64,000 bases of DNA from Lachnospiraceae bacterium (GTDB lineage Bacteria > Bacillota > Clostridia > Lachnospirales > Lachnospiraceae). Shown piece after piece: positions 18,608 through 27,790 of this stretch (position 1 is the first letter of the stretch; every line of letters begins with the position of its first letter). The notes under the pieces were generated by a model. That model made no database searches. It worked only from the letters and a program-made list of their open reading frames with translations, and had not been told where the DNA came from. The position numbers and the translations under genes are program-made. The stretch spans positions 42,298 to 106,297 of the forward strand of contig JAFQLS010000013.1 of assembly GCA_017396555.1 (NCBI GenBank). Direction: 5' to 3'.

Positions 18608-20344
18608 GTGAAAGAAAAATGGATTGTGCACAGCAAACGAGCAGATTTTGATGCTGTGGGTAAAAAATTTGGTATTTCTCCGATAACTGCAAGGATAATA
18701 CGAAATAGAGACATCATAACAGATGAAGAAATTAATATGTATTTAAATGGGAGCCTGGAGGAATTATATTCCCCCTGGCTTCTTAAGGATATGGAGAAGG
18801 CTGTTAATATAATTGAAGAAAAAATTGTGGCAGGAAAATCTATAAGGATAGTCGGTGATTATGATATAGACGGTGTATGTGCCGGAAATATTTTAGTAAA
18901 GGGATTGGATATGCTGGATGCAAATGTATCTTTTGTAGTCCCTGACAGAATAATAGATGGTTATGGTATAAATGACAGGATTATTGATGAGGCTCTGGAA
19001 GAGGGAGTGGATACAATAATTACCTGTGACAACGGTATAGCGGCATATGATACAATATCTTATGGTAAACAAAAGGGATTGACGATTATTATAACAGATC
19101 ATCATGAAGTGCCTGAAAACATTCCTCCAGCAGATGCGGTAATCGATGCAAGGCAAAAGGATTGCAAATATCCATATAAGGAATTATGTGGTGCAAGTAT
19201 AGCCTATAAGCTTATCTGTGCATTACATAACAGAATCAAGGGTAAGTTGGATGGGGTTATAAATCTTTTAGAATTAGCTGCGATTGCAACAATTGGTGAT
19301 GTGGTTGATTTAAAGGATGAGAATAGAATTATTGCAAAATATGGTCTTGGTCTTATTAATAGTTCTCCAAGTAAAGGTGTTCAGGCTCTTATTAATGCTA
19401 ACGAGCTTAAAGGTAAGAAGATAACAGCTTATCATATAGGATTTGTTATTGGTCCGTGTCTTAATGCAGGAGGACGTCTAGATACTGCTATGAAGTCATA
19501 TACGGTTATAAAAGGTGATGCACCAAACCTTGACGATTTGGCATTAGAATTAAAAGAACTCAATGATGAAAGAAAAGCTATGACAATAGATAATACAGAA
19601 TTAGCTATTAATATAGTTGACTCAAATAAAGAGTATTTGACACAGACTGTACTGGTTGTGTATTTGCCTGAGTGCCATGAGAGTCTTGCAGGAATTGTAG
19701 CAGGAAGAATAAGAGAACGATATAATAAACCAACTTTTGTCATTACAAAGGGTGAAACGATACTCAAGGGTTCCGGACGCTCAATAGAAGGCTATAATAT
19801 GTATGAGGAACTTGTTAAATGCGAAAAATACCTTGCCAAATATGGTGGACATGAAATGGCAGCAGGTTTATCAATAGAGGAAAACAACCTGGAAAAATTT
19901 ATCAAATTAATTAATTCCAATTCAAAGCTTACTGATGAAGATTTAGTTCAAAAGGTGTGGATTGATGTTCCGATGCCATTTAATTATGTCAAAGAGGAAT
20001 TGATTGAAGAACTCAGTAGACTAGAGCCGTTTGGGAAAGCAAATACCAAGCCTGTATTTGCTGAAAAGAATGTTAAATTATTAAGAGCTACTGTGTTAGG
20101 GCAGAATAGGAACGTCATTAGACTTAATATGGTAAATGAATATGGATATAGGATGGAAGGAACTTTTTTCAGTACCGAGGAGGAATTTGTTGAAAAGCTT
20201 GAAAATAGATTTTCAATTAATGAAATAAATGAGTTACTTAATGGTAGGGATAATGGTATAATGGTAAGTGTTACATATTATCCGGAAATTAATGAATATA
20301 TGGGTAACCGATATATAAGAGTTATAGTGGATAGGATAATCTAG
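18608..20344 (+). CDS. recJ: Single-stranded-DNA-specific exonuclease RecJ
   Basis: RecJ degrades single-stranded DNA 5' to 3' in recombination and mismatch or base-excision repair. The DHH-family phosphoesterase motifs are present: VGDYDIDGVCAG near residue 82 and TDHHEVPE near residue 164, then a DHHA1 domain with SGRSIEGYNM and GGHEMAAG, and a C-terminal OB-type domain. The 578 residues match the Firmicute family. Start is GTG 18608 behind TTAGGAG. Adjacency to apt is a conserved Firmicute order. Confidence 0.95.
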   Translation: MKEKWIVHSKRADFDAVGKKFGISPITARIIRNRDIITDEEINMYLNGSLEELYSPWLLKDMEKAVNIIEEKIVAGKSIRIVGDYDIDGVCAGNILVKGLDMLDANVSFVVPDRIIDGYGINDRIIDEALEEGVDTIITCDNGIAAYDTISYGKQKGLTIIITDHHEVPENIPPADAVIDARQKDCKYPYKELCGASIAYKLICALHNRIKGKLDGVINLLELAAIATIGDVVDLKDENRIIAKYGLGLINSSPSKGVQALINANELKGKKITAYHIGFVIGPCLNAGGRLDTAMKSYTVIKGDAPNLDDLALELKELNDERKAMTIDNTELAINIVDSNKEYLTQTVLVVYLPECHESLAGIVAGRIRERYNKPTFVITKGETILKGSGRSIEGYNMYEELVKCEKYLAKYGGHEMAAGLSIEENNLEKFIKLINSNSKLTDEDLVQKVWIDVPMPFNYVKEELIEELSRLEPFGKANTKPVFAEKNVKLLRATVLGQNRNVIRLNMVNEYGYRMEGTFFSTEEEFVEKLENRFSINEINELLNGRDNGIMVSVTYYPEINEYMGNRYIRVIVDRII

Positions 20345-20362
20345 AAACAGGAGGATGAATGA

Positions 20363-20887
20363 ATGAAGAATATTGAAGAATATGTAAGAAGTATACCTGA
20401 TTTTCCAGAAGAGGGAATTATTTTCAGAGATGTAACAAGTGTGTTGCAGGATGCCGATGGGTTACATTTATCTATTGATTTGATGCAGGAGAAGATAAGT
20501 GATATTGATTTTGATGTGGTAGTTGGACCGGAATCAAGAGGTTTTATATTTGGTGTGCCTATTGCATATAACCTTCATAAGCCGTTTGTACCTGTAAGAA
20601 AGAAGGGTAAGCTTCCTTGTGAAACAATAGAGAGAGAATATGAGCTTGAGTATGGAACGGCTACAATCGAGATACACAAGGATTCTATAAAACCAGGTCA
20701 AAAAATTGTTATAGTAGATGACCTTATTGCAACGGGTGGAACTATTGAAGCAATAACTAAGCTTGTAGAAGAACTTGGTGGAGAAGTGGCAGGAATTGTA
20801 TTCTTAATGGAGCTTGAAGGACTTAAGGGACGAGAAAAGCTAGAGGGATATAGGGTTGAATCTGTAATTAAATACGAAGGTAAATAG
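20363..20887 (+). CDS. apt: Adenine phosphoribosyltransferase
   Basis: Apt salvages adenine by joining it with PRPP to AMP. The 174-residue protein has the PRPP motif (IVIVDDLIATGGT, near residues 115-127) and the usual N-terminal region (IPDFPEEGIIFRDVTS). Of three closely spaced ATGs, 20363 is in frame and well spaced from AGGAGG. A terminator follows, so relA, often next in Firmicutes, is not directly linked here. Confidence 0.96.
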   Translation: MKNIEEYVRSIPDFPEEGIIFRDVTSVLQDADGLHLSIDLMQEKISDIDFDVVVGPESRGFIFGVPIAYNLHKPFVPVRKKGKLPCETIEREYELEYGTATIEIHKDSIKPGQKIVIVDDLIATGGTIEAITKLVEELGGEVAGIVFLMELEGLKGREKLEGYRVESVIKYEGK

Positions 20888-20895
20888 ATAAAAAC

Positions 20896-20943
20896 TCAGA
20901 CACAAATTGGTTGTAATATAATCAATTTTGTCTGAATTTTTTG
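20896..20943 (+). terminator. Terminator after apt
   Basis: CAGACACAAATTG pairs with CAATTTTGTCTG with one bulged C, and the stem continues inward. A run of six T follows. This ends the transporter-recJ-apt region. Confidence 0.8.
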
Positions 20944-20988
20944 TTGACAAATAAATACTAATAATATACTATATATATCAATATAAGA

Positions 20989-21017
20989 TTTACATTTTAA
21001 AACACTTCTGATATAAT
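20989..21017 (+). promoter_or_regulatory. Strong promoter before a 54-residue protein
   Basis: TTTACA (20989-20994) and TATAAT (21012-21017) are separated by exactly 17 bases. A second, looser promoter with TTGACA at 20944-20949 lies upstream. Confidence 0.7.
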
Positions 21018-21048
21018 TTATATATATTTATCAGGAGGTGTCGGAAAG

Positions 21049-21213
21049 GTGAGAGATACAATGCCAAATGCAAGTGAAACAATTGAAAAATTAGCCAAGC
21101 AGCTTGAAAGAATGAAATTTCTAAATGATTTAAGAGATTGTGAGACTCTTGAGGATTTAAAAAAACTTAAAGATAAATATGAAGCAATCTGTAAAGAAGA
21201 TAGTAAAGAGTAA
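21049..21213 (+). CDS. Small charged protein of unknown function
   Basis: A 54-residue frame starts at GTG 21049, ten bases after AGGAGG (ATG 21061 is possible with poorer spacing). The product is highly charged, strongly helical and possibly a coiled coil (ETIEKLAKQLERMKFLNDL). It has its own strong promoter and a strong terminator, so it behaves as an independent gene. I do not recognise the family. Confidence 0.7.
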   Translation: MRDTMPNASETIEKLAKQLERMKFLNDLRDCETLEDLKKLKDKYEAICKEDSKE

Positions 21214-21253
21214 CTTATTAATATACATTATGAAGTGTGAATCTTATTATAAT

Positions 21254-21297
21254 AAAATACTGGTGAGAGCTTAAGAGTAAGCTGGCACCAGTATTTT
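21254..21297. terminator. Strong bidirectional terminator
   Basis: AAAATACTGGTG (21254-21265) pairs perfectly with CACCAGTATTTT (21286-21297), with an inner AGCTTA/TAAGCT stem. It separates the small protein gene from the convergent ABC exporter genes and has A/T tracts on both sides. Confidence 0.85.
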
Positions 21298-21323
21298 CAT
21301 TAGTAAAGACTATTATTATATAT

Positions 21324-22127
21324 TTAACTTCCAGAGCTTTCATACCTTTTTAGTCCCATATTCCATATGGAATATCCAAGTAAGGATAAAATACTGGCAA
21401 CAAATATTATAGCTATACTTATTACCACAGCGTTATATCCACCCCTGAGCACCACCTCTATAGGAATGGAAATAACCAGACCAAAAGGAAGTATGAATGT
21501 CATTATAAATTTAATCACGGGATGATAAATTTTAATCGGATATTTTGAAAAATCCGCAAAGTTGTAAGCTGTTGACATGAGCTGTCCGCTTCGTTTGGTC
21601 CAGAATGCAATTGAACATGTAATAAGCTTAATTGCTGTAAATATTGCTGCACCAAATAATGAAGCTACTATAAGTAGTACAACATTTGCAAAAGACCAGT
21701 GTATTGATATTTTACTTCCGCACATTACTAAAAGTGCTACACCTACTATTGCTTCGCCAATAGCTTCAGGTTGAAATACTTCAGCTATAACCTGAAATAA
21801 TGAATTAACAGGTCGTATTAAAAATCTGTCTATCAGACCATTTTTGACATACCAATATCCAATGTACCACAGAGAATCTGTTAAAAGATGGTCAATAGCT
21901 CGTGGAATCATTGAAAAGCCGTATAGGAACCCTAGTTCGTACATTGTCCAGCCATTAAGCGATGGAATTGACTGAACAATGAACATTAGAGAAGCAAAGG
22001 ATGTAACATTGGTGATAAGGAATGAAATAATTCCGATAATTGCATCCTTTTTATATTCTAATCTGCTCTTTATGGCACGTTCAAGGTAGGTCTTATAAAG
22101 TTTTATATATCTTTTCAATCTTTTCAT
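21324..22127 (-). CDS. ABC-2 family exporter permease, second subunit
   Basis: The 267-residue protein has six predicted membrane helices and belongs to the ABC-2 permease type often paired with a second permease and one ATPase (DUF990-like). It probably forms a heterodimeric channel with the upstream permease. The start MKRLKRYIKLYKTYLER gives a cytoplasmic amphipathic N-terminus, typical of the family. The substrate is unknown; relatives export drugs, lipids or peptides. It lies six bases after the first permease gene. Confidence 0.85.
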   Translation of the reverse strand: MKRLKRYIKLYKTYLERAIKSRLEYKKDAIIGIISFLITNVTSFASLMFIVQSIPSLNGWTMYELGFLYGFSMIPRAIDHLLTDSLWYIGYWYVKNGLIDRFLIRPVNSLFQVIAEVFQPEAIGEAIVGVALLVMCGSKISIHWSFANVVLLIVASLFGAAIFTAIKLITCSIAFWTKRSGQLMSTAYNFADFSKYPIKIYHPVIKFIMTFILPFGLVISIPIEVVLRGGYNAVVISIAIIFVASILSLLGYSIWNMGLKRYESSGS

Positions 22128-22133
22128 TGTGCA

Positions 22134-22958
22134 CTAACCTCCTTGTATTGTTACAATTTTAATTGCTTTCAGATAGAAGAAGTGGGCAAAGGTTTCTAAA
22201 ATTATTAGCCATAGAATCTGCATACCTATGGAAATAAGAGCTTCGCTTACACTCATTTTACCTAAATATATCAGAGCCGGATTTTGAGCCATACCAACAA
22301 ATGGAAGATAGTTAATAATATTTGCCATCCACTCAGGGAAAAATGCAATAGGAATAAGCATACCTGAAAGGAAATTAGTAACCACTTCCTTAATCTGATT
22401 TAAGCCAAATGATGCCATTGTATAAAACGAAATTAGTCCGAATATGTAATCAATTACATCAAATAACATTTTAGCGATTACTTGTGCTACAAGGAAAAAT
22501 ATCAGCATAATTATAAAATTCGCGGGGCTTTCAATTGTCATAAATCCATTAAAAGTCAATAATATTGTAGATACAATAAGTAGTGGAAATCCAACAATCA
22601 GATCCGACGCAAGCAGACCTCCGAGTGTGGAAAATACAAATCGTAATCTATAGCTGATAGGTTTAATTAATGACATAGCTATCTGTCCATTTTGTATTTC
22701 GTCAGTAATGACATCAGTGGTCTCACCACCGCCCATAGTAAATCCAAAAATATTTACAATTATTGTGTAAGATATTATCTCTTTGAAAGTGAATCCATTG
22801 ATAATATCGACAGGAGAATTATTAAATACAGCTGCCCATAGGAAGAAAAGGCAAAGCAATGATGATGCCACGACTAACAGCCAACTGAAAATGTTGAACT
22901 TATAGGCAAAAATATTTAGTATTCCTGTTTTCATAAATGCTTTGTATCGTCTAAACAT
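22134..22958 (-). CDS. ABC-2 family exporter permease, first subunit
   Basis: The 274-residue, six-helix protein is the partner permease of the same exporter. I chose ATG 22958 (MFRRYKAFMKTGILN), which has a GGAGGG SD eight bases upstream; the frame stays open further upstream into the ATPase gene but without an SD. It starts four bases after the ATPase stop, so the two are translationally coupled. Substrate is not deducible. Confidence 0.85.
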   Translation of the reverse strand: MFRRYKAFMKTGILNIFAYKFNIFSWLLVVASSLLCLFFLWAAVFNNSPVDIINGFTFKEIISYTIIVNIFGFTMGGGETTDVITDEIQNGQIAMSLIKPISYRLRFVFSTLGGLLASDLIVGFPLLIVSTILLTFNGFMTIESPANFIIMLIFFLVAQVIAKMLFDVIDYIFGLISFYTMASFGLNQIKEVVTNFLSGMLIPIAFFPEWMANIINYLPFVGMAQNPALIYLGKMSVSEALISIGMQILWLIILETFAHFFYLKAIKIVTIQGG

Positions 22959-22962
22959 CTGG

Positions 22963-23958
22963 CTAACCCTCCATTTCTTCTTTTTTGTAAATCTCTCGAA
23001 CAACCTCCTCAATAGATATTTCTTTGATTTTCATATCTTTCATATGTATGTGTGTAAGAACGTTGTTCATAACCTCTTCAAAATTAACCTTTAATGCATC
23101 GAAATTAACTGTTAATTCAAGGTTATTAAGTGTATATGTTACATTGCCGCCGAATGTGTTAAAACAATCAGTAGAATCTAAACTATCCCGTAATTCGATG
23201 GTTACTGTTCTTAAGTCGCCAAACTTATTTTTGATATTCAACAGATCTCCATCGTAAATAATATGTCCTTCGTCAATAATGATAATTCTTGAACAAAGAT
23301 TTTCGATATCAGCCATATCGTGAGTTGTTAAAATAACAGTTGTGTTATATTTTTTATTCATTTCTTTAATGGCTGCTCTGATTTTTTCTTTTACTAAAAC
23401 GTCAAGTCCGATTGTTGGTTCATCAAGGAATAAAACCTTTGGATTATGTAGTAGAGAAGCAGCAAGGTCAGCTCTCATACGTTGTCCGAGAGAAAGTGTT
23501 CTTACGGGCTGATTAAGAAATTCGCTAAGTCCAAGTACCTCATCAAGAAAATCCATACGTTCTTTGTAGTCTTCGTCTGAAATTTCATAAATTTCTTTTA
23601 GTACCTTGTAGGATTCAATAAGCTGTATATCCCACCATAACTGAGTCTTTTGCCCAAATACCACACCAATATTCTGAGCTACCTGCCTGCGTTTCTTATA
23701 AGGCTCGAGACCATTAATCAATACAGCACCGCTGGTGGGATTTAAGATGCCACACATCATTTTGATGGTAGTAGATTTACCGGCACCATTTGAACCAATG
23801 TATCCAACAATCTCGCCTTCATTGATTTTGAAACTAATATTATCAACAGCAGTCTTGATTTCGTGCTTGGTTGAAAATAAGGTTTTAACCATTCCTTTGA
23901 TTCCTTCGCCACGAATCGGTTTTTTAAATTGTTTTACTAAATTTTTTACTTCAATCAT
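22963..23958 (-). CDS. ABC exporter ATP-binding protein
   Basis: This 331-residue ATPase drives the ABC-2 exporter. It has Walker A (GSNGAGKST), a signature LSLGQRMR in place of LSGGQ, Walker B (VLFLDEPTIGLD) and the switch His (TTHDM). A C-terminal extension of about 80 residues follows, as in the DrrA/NatA/YbhF class. The GQRMR signature and the operon with two permeases fit the multidrug/viologen-type exporter group. It is the first gene of the operon. Confidence 0.9.
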   Translation of the reverse strand: MIEVKNLVKQFKKPIRGEGIKGMVKTLFSTKHEIKTAVDNISFKINEGEIVGYIGSNGAGKSTTIKMMCGILNPTSGAVLINGLEPYKKRRQVAQNIGVVFGQKTQLWWDIQLIESYKVLKEIYEISDEDYKERMDFLDEVLGLSEFLNQPVRTLSLGQRMRADLAASLLHNPKVLFLDEPTIGLDVLVKEKIRAAIKEMNKKYNTTVILTTHDMADIENLCSRIIIIDEGHIIYDGDLLNIKNKFGDLRTVTIELRDSLDSTDCFNTFGGNVTYTLNNLELTVNFDALKVNFEEVMNNVLTHIHMKDMKIKEISIEEVVREIYKKEEMEG

Positions 23959-24374
23959 TTTTTCCTCTCCTTTTTTCAGTTTACTTTTTCGTTAAAAATA
24001 GAATCTGTCAAACCTTATACTGAAAAATGGATAAAAAAGTACCGCAAACAACCTTAAATTGTGTCTGCGGTGATTTCTGGCACAAAAAAATCACACCAAG
24101 CTGATGTGACGACCAAATAATATATATTAAATAAACATTCACAAAAGGTTAGTTAAAACGGTACACAAATAGAGACAGTCAATGTCTTATTCGTATTCCA
24201 AATATTCAGTTATACGTTTGAAACCTCGTTTCTGATTATCATGTAAATTTCTCCTTTCTGTGATTTTTTACGATACTAGCACAAGAAAAAATGTTTGTCA
24301 AGAAAAAAATAAGTTTTTTTTTAAAACAAGTGTGATATAATAGTAAAAAACAAATAGAGGAGAGAGGAAAAGCT
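23959..24374. other. 416-base AT-rich intergenic region
   Basis: This gap separates the divergent exporter operon and the FN3-protein gene. It contains two small hairpins (ACCGCA/TGCGGT at 24041-24071 and TCACA/TGTGA near 24091-24109). It also has a minus-strand SD plus ATG near 24242 that opens only ten codons. An extended -10 (TGATATAAT, ending 24341) precedes the plus-strand gene. I recognise no riboswitch or RNA gene. Minus-strand transcription of the exporter probably starts here. Confidence 0.4.
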
Positions 24375-25097
24375 ATGAAGTTAAAAAATGTATTAAAATC
24401 AATAGTAGCTACCGCATTGGCACTGTCTATGTGTGTAATTCCAGTGAAGTTTAACAATGAAGTTACTTATGCCGACGACTATATGCTACATGCAGGTTGG
24501 GTTAGAGAGGTAGAGGATTGGAAGTATTATTGTTGTTTGGAGGAAGGATGTGGCGGATGTCATATTATTGAATATCTAGGTAATAAGACAACAGTGGAAG
24601 TACCTAAGAAAATAGGTACTGAAGTCGTTACCTATATTGAAGGTGGTTCGTTTTCCAGTAAAGTTAAGAAAATAATAATTCCTGATAGTGTCAAGTATAT
24701 TGCTTATCACAAATCATGGAATCTTCCAAATGTTACTATAGTAAGTAGTAAAAAATCTGTTGCATATAAATTTGCAAAAGAGGAAGGATTAAAGTGGAAA
24801 AACAAAAATGAATTTGTAGATGGTGTGAAAAAACTCAACCAAAAATCCGCATCTAAGAATTCCATTAAATTATCGTGGAATAAGGTTAATGGAGCAAAAG
24901 GATATGAAATCTACAGAGCATCAAAGAAAAATGGTACATATAAAAAGGTTGCTACAACCAGAAAACTGGCTTATAAATGCAAAGGATTGAAAAAAGGTAC
25001 AAAATACTATTTTAAGGTAAGAGCATTTAAGAAAGTAAATGGAAAACGTGTATATGGTGGTTTTTCTGCAAGAGTTAAAATGTCAACAACAAAGTAA
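24375..25097 (+). CDS. Secreted fibronectin type III domain protein
   Basis: The 240-residue protein has a signal peptide (cleavage likely after residue 32, near VTYA-DD), a middle part with two BspA-like leucine-rich turns (IIIPDSVKYIAYH), and a C-terminal FN3 domain (about residues 150-240; LSWNKVNGAKGYEIYRAS, then KGTKYYFKVRAF). It has no sortase or lipid anchor, so it is probably released or loosely wall-bound, helped by its high lysine content. Many short secreted FN3 proteins of this kind exist in Lachnospiraceae. Its binding target is unknown. Confidence 0.8.
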   Translation: MKLKNVLKSIVATALALSMCVIPVKFNNEVTYADDYMLHAGWVREVEDWKYYCCLEEGCGGCHIIEYLGNKTTVEVPKKIGTEVVTYIEGGSFSSKVKKIIIPDSVKYIAYHKSWNLPNVTIVSSKKSVAYKFAKEEGLKWKNKNEFVDGVKKLNQKSASKNSIKLSWNKVNGAKGYEIYRASKKNGTYKKVATTRKLAYKCKGLKKGTKYYFKVRAFKKVNGKRVYGGFSARVKMSTTK

Positions 25098-25128
25098 TTG
25101 ATAAGTATATATAAATCTATCTAAAATC

Positions 25129-25161
25129 AAAACCCCGCGAGTTGTTATCTCGTGGGGTTTT
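25129..25161. terminator. Bidirectional terminator
   Basis: AAAACCCCGCGAG and CTCGTGGGGTTTT form a GC-rich stem with A/T flanks between convergent genes. Confidence 0.9.
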
Positions 25162-25180
25162 CTATGTTGTTTGAGGTGGC

Positions 25181-26008
25181 TTATTGTAAAATATCACTCA
25201 ATACCTCATCCGGTACATTCAATCCGCCATATCCGCTTCCTATATCGATTCCTGGCTTATTTTCACCGTGAAAATCTGACCCGCCGGTTATAAATAATCC
25301 GTATTTTTTTGCCAGACATTTCATTTTGGAGGTATCACTGCCTTTATTGCAGGAATAAATGGCTTCTATTCCGTCAAGCCCTATTTTAGCTAAATCTGAT
25401 ACAAGTGTATCAAGCTGTGAATTAGAAAATTTATATAGTAATGGATGAGCAAGAATGGCTTTTCCACCAGAGTTTTTGATAAGATTAATAGCATATTCTG
25501 GTGACACATGTTCCTTTGGAAGATAGCATGGACAACCATCACCAAGATATTTCCTGAAGGCGGCATCTTTTGATTTTACATACCCGTTTTCAACCATCCA
25601 TGCAGCATAGTGGGCTCTTGTTATAATACTATTAGGAAATCTTTTTATCATTTCTTCGTTGGTAACAGGAAAACCATTTTGATTTAGTAAAACAATAAGC
25701 TTATCATTTCTTTCTTTACGAATTCTCTTGTATTCTGATAGGGCAGAGATGAGTTTTCCGTCCTTGTAGCCAAGATTAAGTCCAAGAATGTGAATTTCTC
25801 TTCCAAAATGAAATGAAGATATCTCAATGCCTGGAATTACTGTTATATTATGATTAATTCCTGCCTCCATTGCTTCAGCTATGCCATCTATAGTATCATG
25901 GTCTGTAAGGGCAAATGCTGTTAAATTTTTATTTTTTGCATAAATAACTAACTCCGATGGAGTTAAAGTTCCATCGGAGACAGTTGAATGCACATGCAGA
26001 TCTATCAT
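25181..26008 (-). CDS. PHP-domain phosphoesterase (TrpH/YciV family)
   Basis: The 275-residue protein has the PHP metal-binding motifs: DLHVHSTVSDG at the N-terminus, LTDHDT, GIEIS, the AHP segment and the terminal GSDFHG. Members act on 3',5'-nucleoside bisphosphates or short RNA 5' ends (RNase AM). I chose ATG 26008 (MIDLHVHS) with its GAGG SD over the GTG two codons upstream. It lies 14 bases after the ABC-F gene stop in the same direction, so the two may be cotranscribed. Confidence 0.88.
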   Translation of the reverse strand: MIDLHVHSTVSDGTLTPSELVIYAKNKNLTAFALTDHDTIDGIAEAMEAGINHNITVIPGIEISSFHFGREIHILGLNLGYKDGKLISALSEYKRIRKERNDKLIVLLNQNGFPVTNEEMIKRFPNSIITRAHYAAWMVENGYVKSKDAAFRKYLGDGCPCYLPKEHVSPEYAINLIKNSGGKAILAHPLLYKFSNSQLDTLVSDLAKIGLDGIEAIYSCNKGSDTSKMKCLAKKYGLFITGGSDFHGENKPGIDIGSGYGGLNVPDEVLSDILQ

Positions 26009-26022
26009 ATGCACCTCATATT

Positions 26023-27645
26023 TTAAATGTCATCTGATTCGATAATCTGACGTTTTCTAGCCATTTCATCGCTTTCAAGATATTCGTCGTAGGTTGTAAT
26101 CTTATCAATAAGAGTACCATTAACGATTTCCATAATTCTGTTAGCTGTAGTCTGTACAAACTGGTGGTCTCTTGAAGAGAAGAGGATTACACCAGGGAAT
26201 TTGATAAGCCCGTTGTTAAGAGCTGTGATTGATTCCATATCTAAGTGGTCAGTAGGTTCGTCAAGAAGAAGAACGTTTGAACCTGAAATCATCATTTTAG
26301 AAAGAAGACATCTAACCTTTTCTCCACCGGAGAGAACCTTAACCTTCTTCATACCGTCATCGCCTGTGAAAAGCATTCTTCCAAGGAAACCACGTACATA
26401 TGTAACGTCCTTTTCATCAGAATACTGCATAAGCCAATCAACGATAACATCATCACAGTCAAATTCCTTTGTACTATCCTTAGGGAAGTAAGCCTGAGTA
26501 GTAGTAACACCCCATTTGTAAGTACCTGAATCAGGTTCCATTTCGCCTGAAAGAATCTTGAATAATGTAGTTTTAGCAAGTTCGTTTGAACCAACTAGCG
26601 CAATTTTATCCTCACGTCCTACGATAAATGAAATATTATCAAGAACCTTTACGCCATCAATAGTCTTTGTAAGACCTTCAACTGTAAGAACTTCATTACC
26701 AATTTCTCTGTTTGGTTTGAAATCGATATATGGGTATTTTCTGCTTGAAGGCTTAATGTCATCAAGCTCGATTTTTTCAAGAGCACGTTTTCTTGAAGTA
26801 GCCTGCTTTGACTTGGAAGCATTAGCACTGAATCGCTGAATAAATTCTTGAAGTTCTTTGATTTTTTCTTCTTTTTTTCTATTAGCTTCACGCATCTGCT
26901 TAACTAATAACTGGCTTGATTCGTACCAGAAATCATAGTTACCGGCATAGAGCTGAATTTTAGCATAGTCAATATCCGCAATATGTGTACATACTTTGTT
27001 AAGGAAGTATCTGTCATGTGATACTACGATAACTGTATTATCAAAATTAATAAGGAATTCTTCTAACCAGGCAATAGCATCTAAATCAAGGTGGTTTGTA
27101 GGCTCGTCGAGAAGAAGAATATCAGGATTACCAAATAGTGCCTGTGCAAGAAGAACTTTAACCTTTTCACTACCCTTAAGCTCTGACATTAGATTGTAGT
27201 GAAGTTCTGTATCAATACCAAGACCATTTAAGAGAGTAGCGGCATCAGATTCAGCTTCCCATCCGTTAAGAGTAGCAAATTCACCTTCTAATTCACTTGC
27301 CTTTATACCATCTTCTTCTGTGAAATCTTCTTTAGCATAAATAGCATCTTTTTCCTTCATTATCTCATATAATCTTGCATTACCCATAATAACTGTATCA
27401 AGTACAGGGTAAGCATCGTATTTAAAATGGTCCTGTTGGAGAAATGAAAGTCTCTGACCGGGAGTTATAATAATATCTCCGTTAGTAGGCTCCAACTGAC
27501 CTGATAATATTTTAAGAAATGTAGATTTACCGGCACCATTTGCACCAATAAGTCCATAACAGTTACCTTCTGTAAATTTAATATTAACATCTTCAAATAA
27601 TGCTTTTTTGCCTATTCTAAGTGTTACGTTACTTGCTGCTATCAT
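26023..27645 (-). CDS. ABC-F family ATPase
   Basis: This soluble tandem-ATPase protein binds ribosomes and regulates translation or relieves stalling; some members protect ribosomes from antibiotics. The 540 residues contain two nucleotide-binding domains: Walker A GANGAGKST and Walker B LLLDEPTNHLD in the first; a divergent Walker A (GSNELAKTT) and Walker B LLLDEPTDHLD in the second. A charged linker of about 80 residues (near 240-320) joins them. Start ATG 27645 (MIAASNVTLRIG) matches the family better than the upstream GTG 27666. Resistance function cannot be inferred. Confidence 0.9.
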   Translation of the reverse strand: MIAASNVTLRIGKKALFEDVNIKFTEGNCYGLIGANGAGKSTFLKILSGQLEPTNGDIIITPGQRLSFLQQDHFKYDAYPVLDTVIMGNARLYEIMKEKDAIYAKEDFTEEDGIKASELEGEFATLNGWEAESDAATLLNGLGIDTELHYNLMSELKGSEKVKVLLAQALFGNPDILLLDEPTNHLDLDAIAWLEEFLINFDNTVIVVSHDRYFLNKVCTHIADIDYAKIQLYAGNYDFWYESSQLLVKQMREANRKKEEKIKELQEFIQRFSANASKSKQATSRKRALEKIELDDIKPSSRKYPYIDFKPNREIGNEVLTVEGLTKTIDGVKVLDNISFIVGREDKIALVGSNELAKTTLFKILSGEMEPDSGTYKWGVTTTQAYFPKDSTKEFDCDDVIVDWLMQYSDEKDVTYVRGFLGRMLFTGDDGMKKVKVLSGGEKVRCLLSKMMISGSNVLLLDEPTDHLDMESITALNNGLIKFPGVILFSSRDHQFVQTTANRIMEIVNGTLIDKITTYDEYLESDEMARKRQIIESDDI

Positions 27646-27727
27646 CTCGAATTCAAATCCTTTCACTTTTTTTATTAATATCCGTTGATTATTGTAACTA
27701 TAATTTACTTATTTTGCAAGTTTTTTC

Positions 27728-27756
27728 TTGTTAAGATGGGCTAAATGTTCTATAAT
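27728..27756 (+). promoter_or_regulatory. Promoter of the GH13-like gene
   Basis: TTGTTA (27728-27733) and TATAAT (27751-27756) are separated by 17 bases, 35 bases before the start codon at 27791. Confidence 0.65.
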
Positions 27757-27790
27757 TAAATTACTTATGAGAAATTTGAGAGGATACACA

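Noticed and set aside
24041-24109. Riboswitch in the exporter upstream region
   Set aside because: Only two short hairpins are present and no conserved riboswitch core is recognised.
24239-24457. Minus-strand frame of 72 codons in the gap before the FN3 gene
   Set aside because: It overlaps the signal peptide region of the plus-strand gene antisense, lacks an SD and has low-complexity content.
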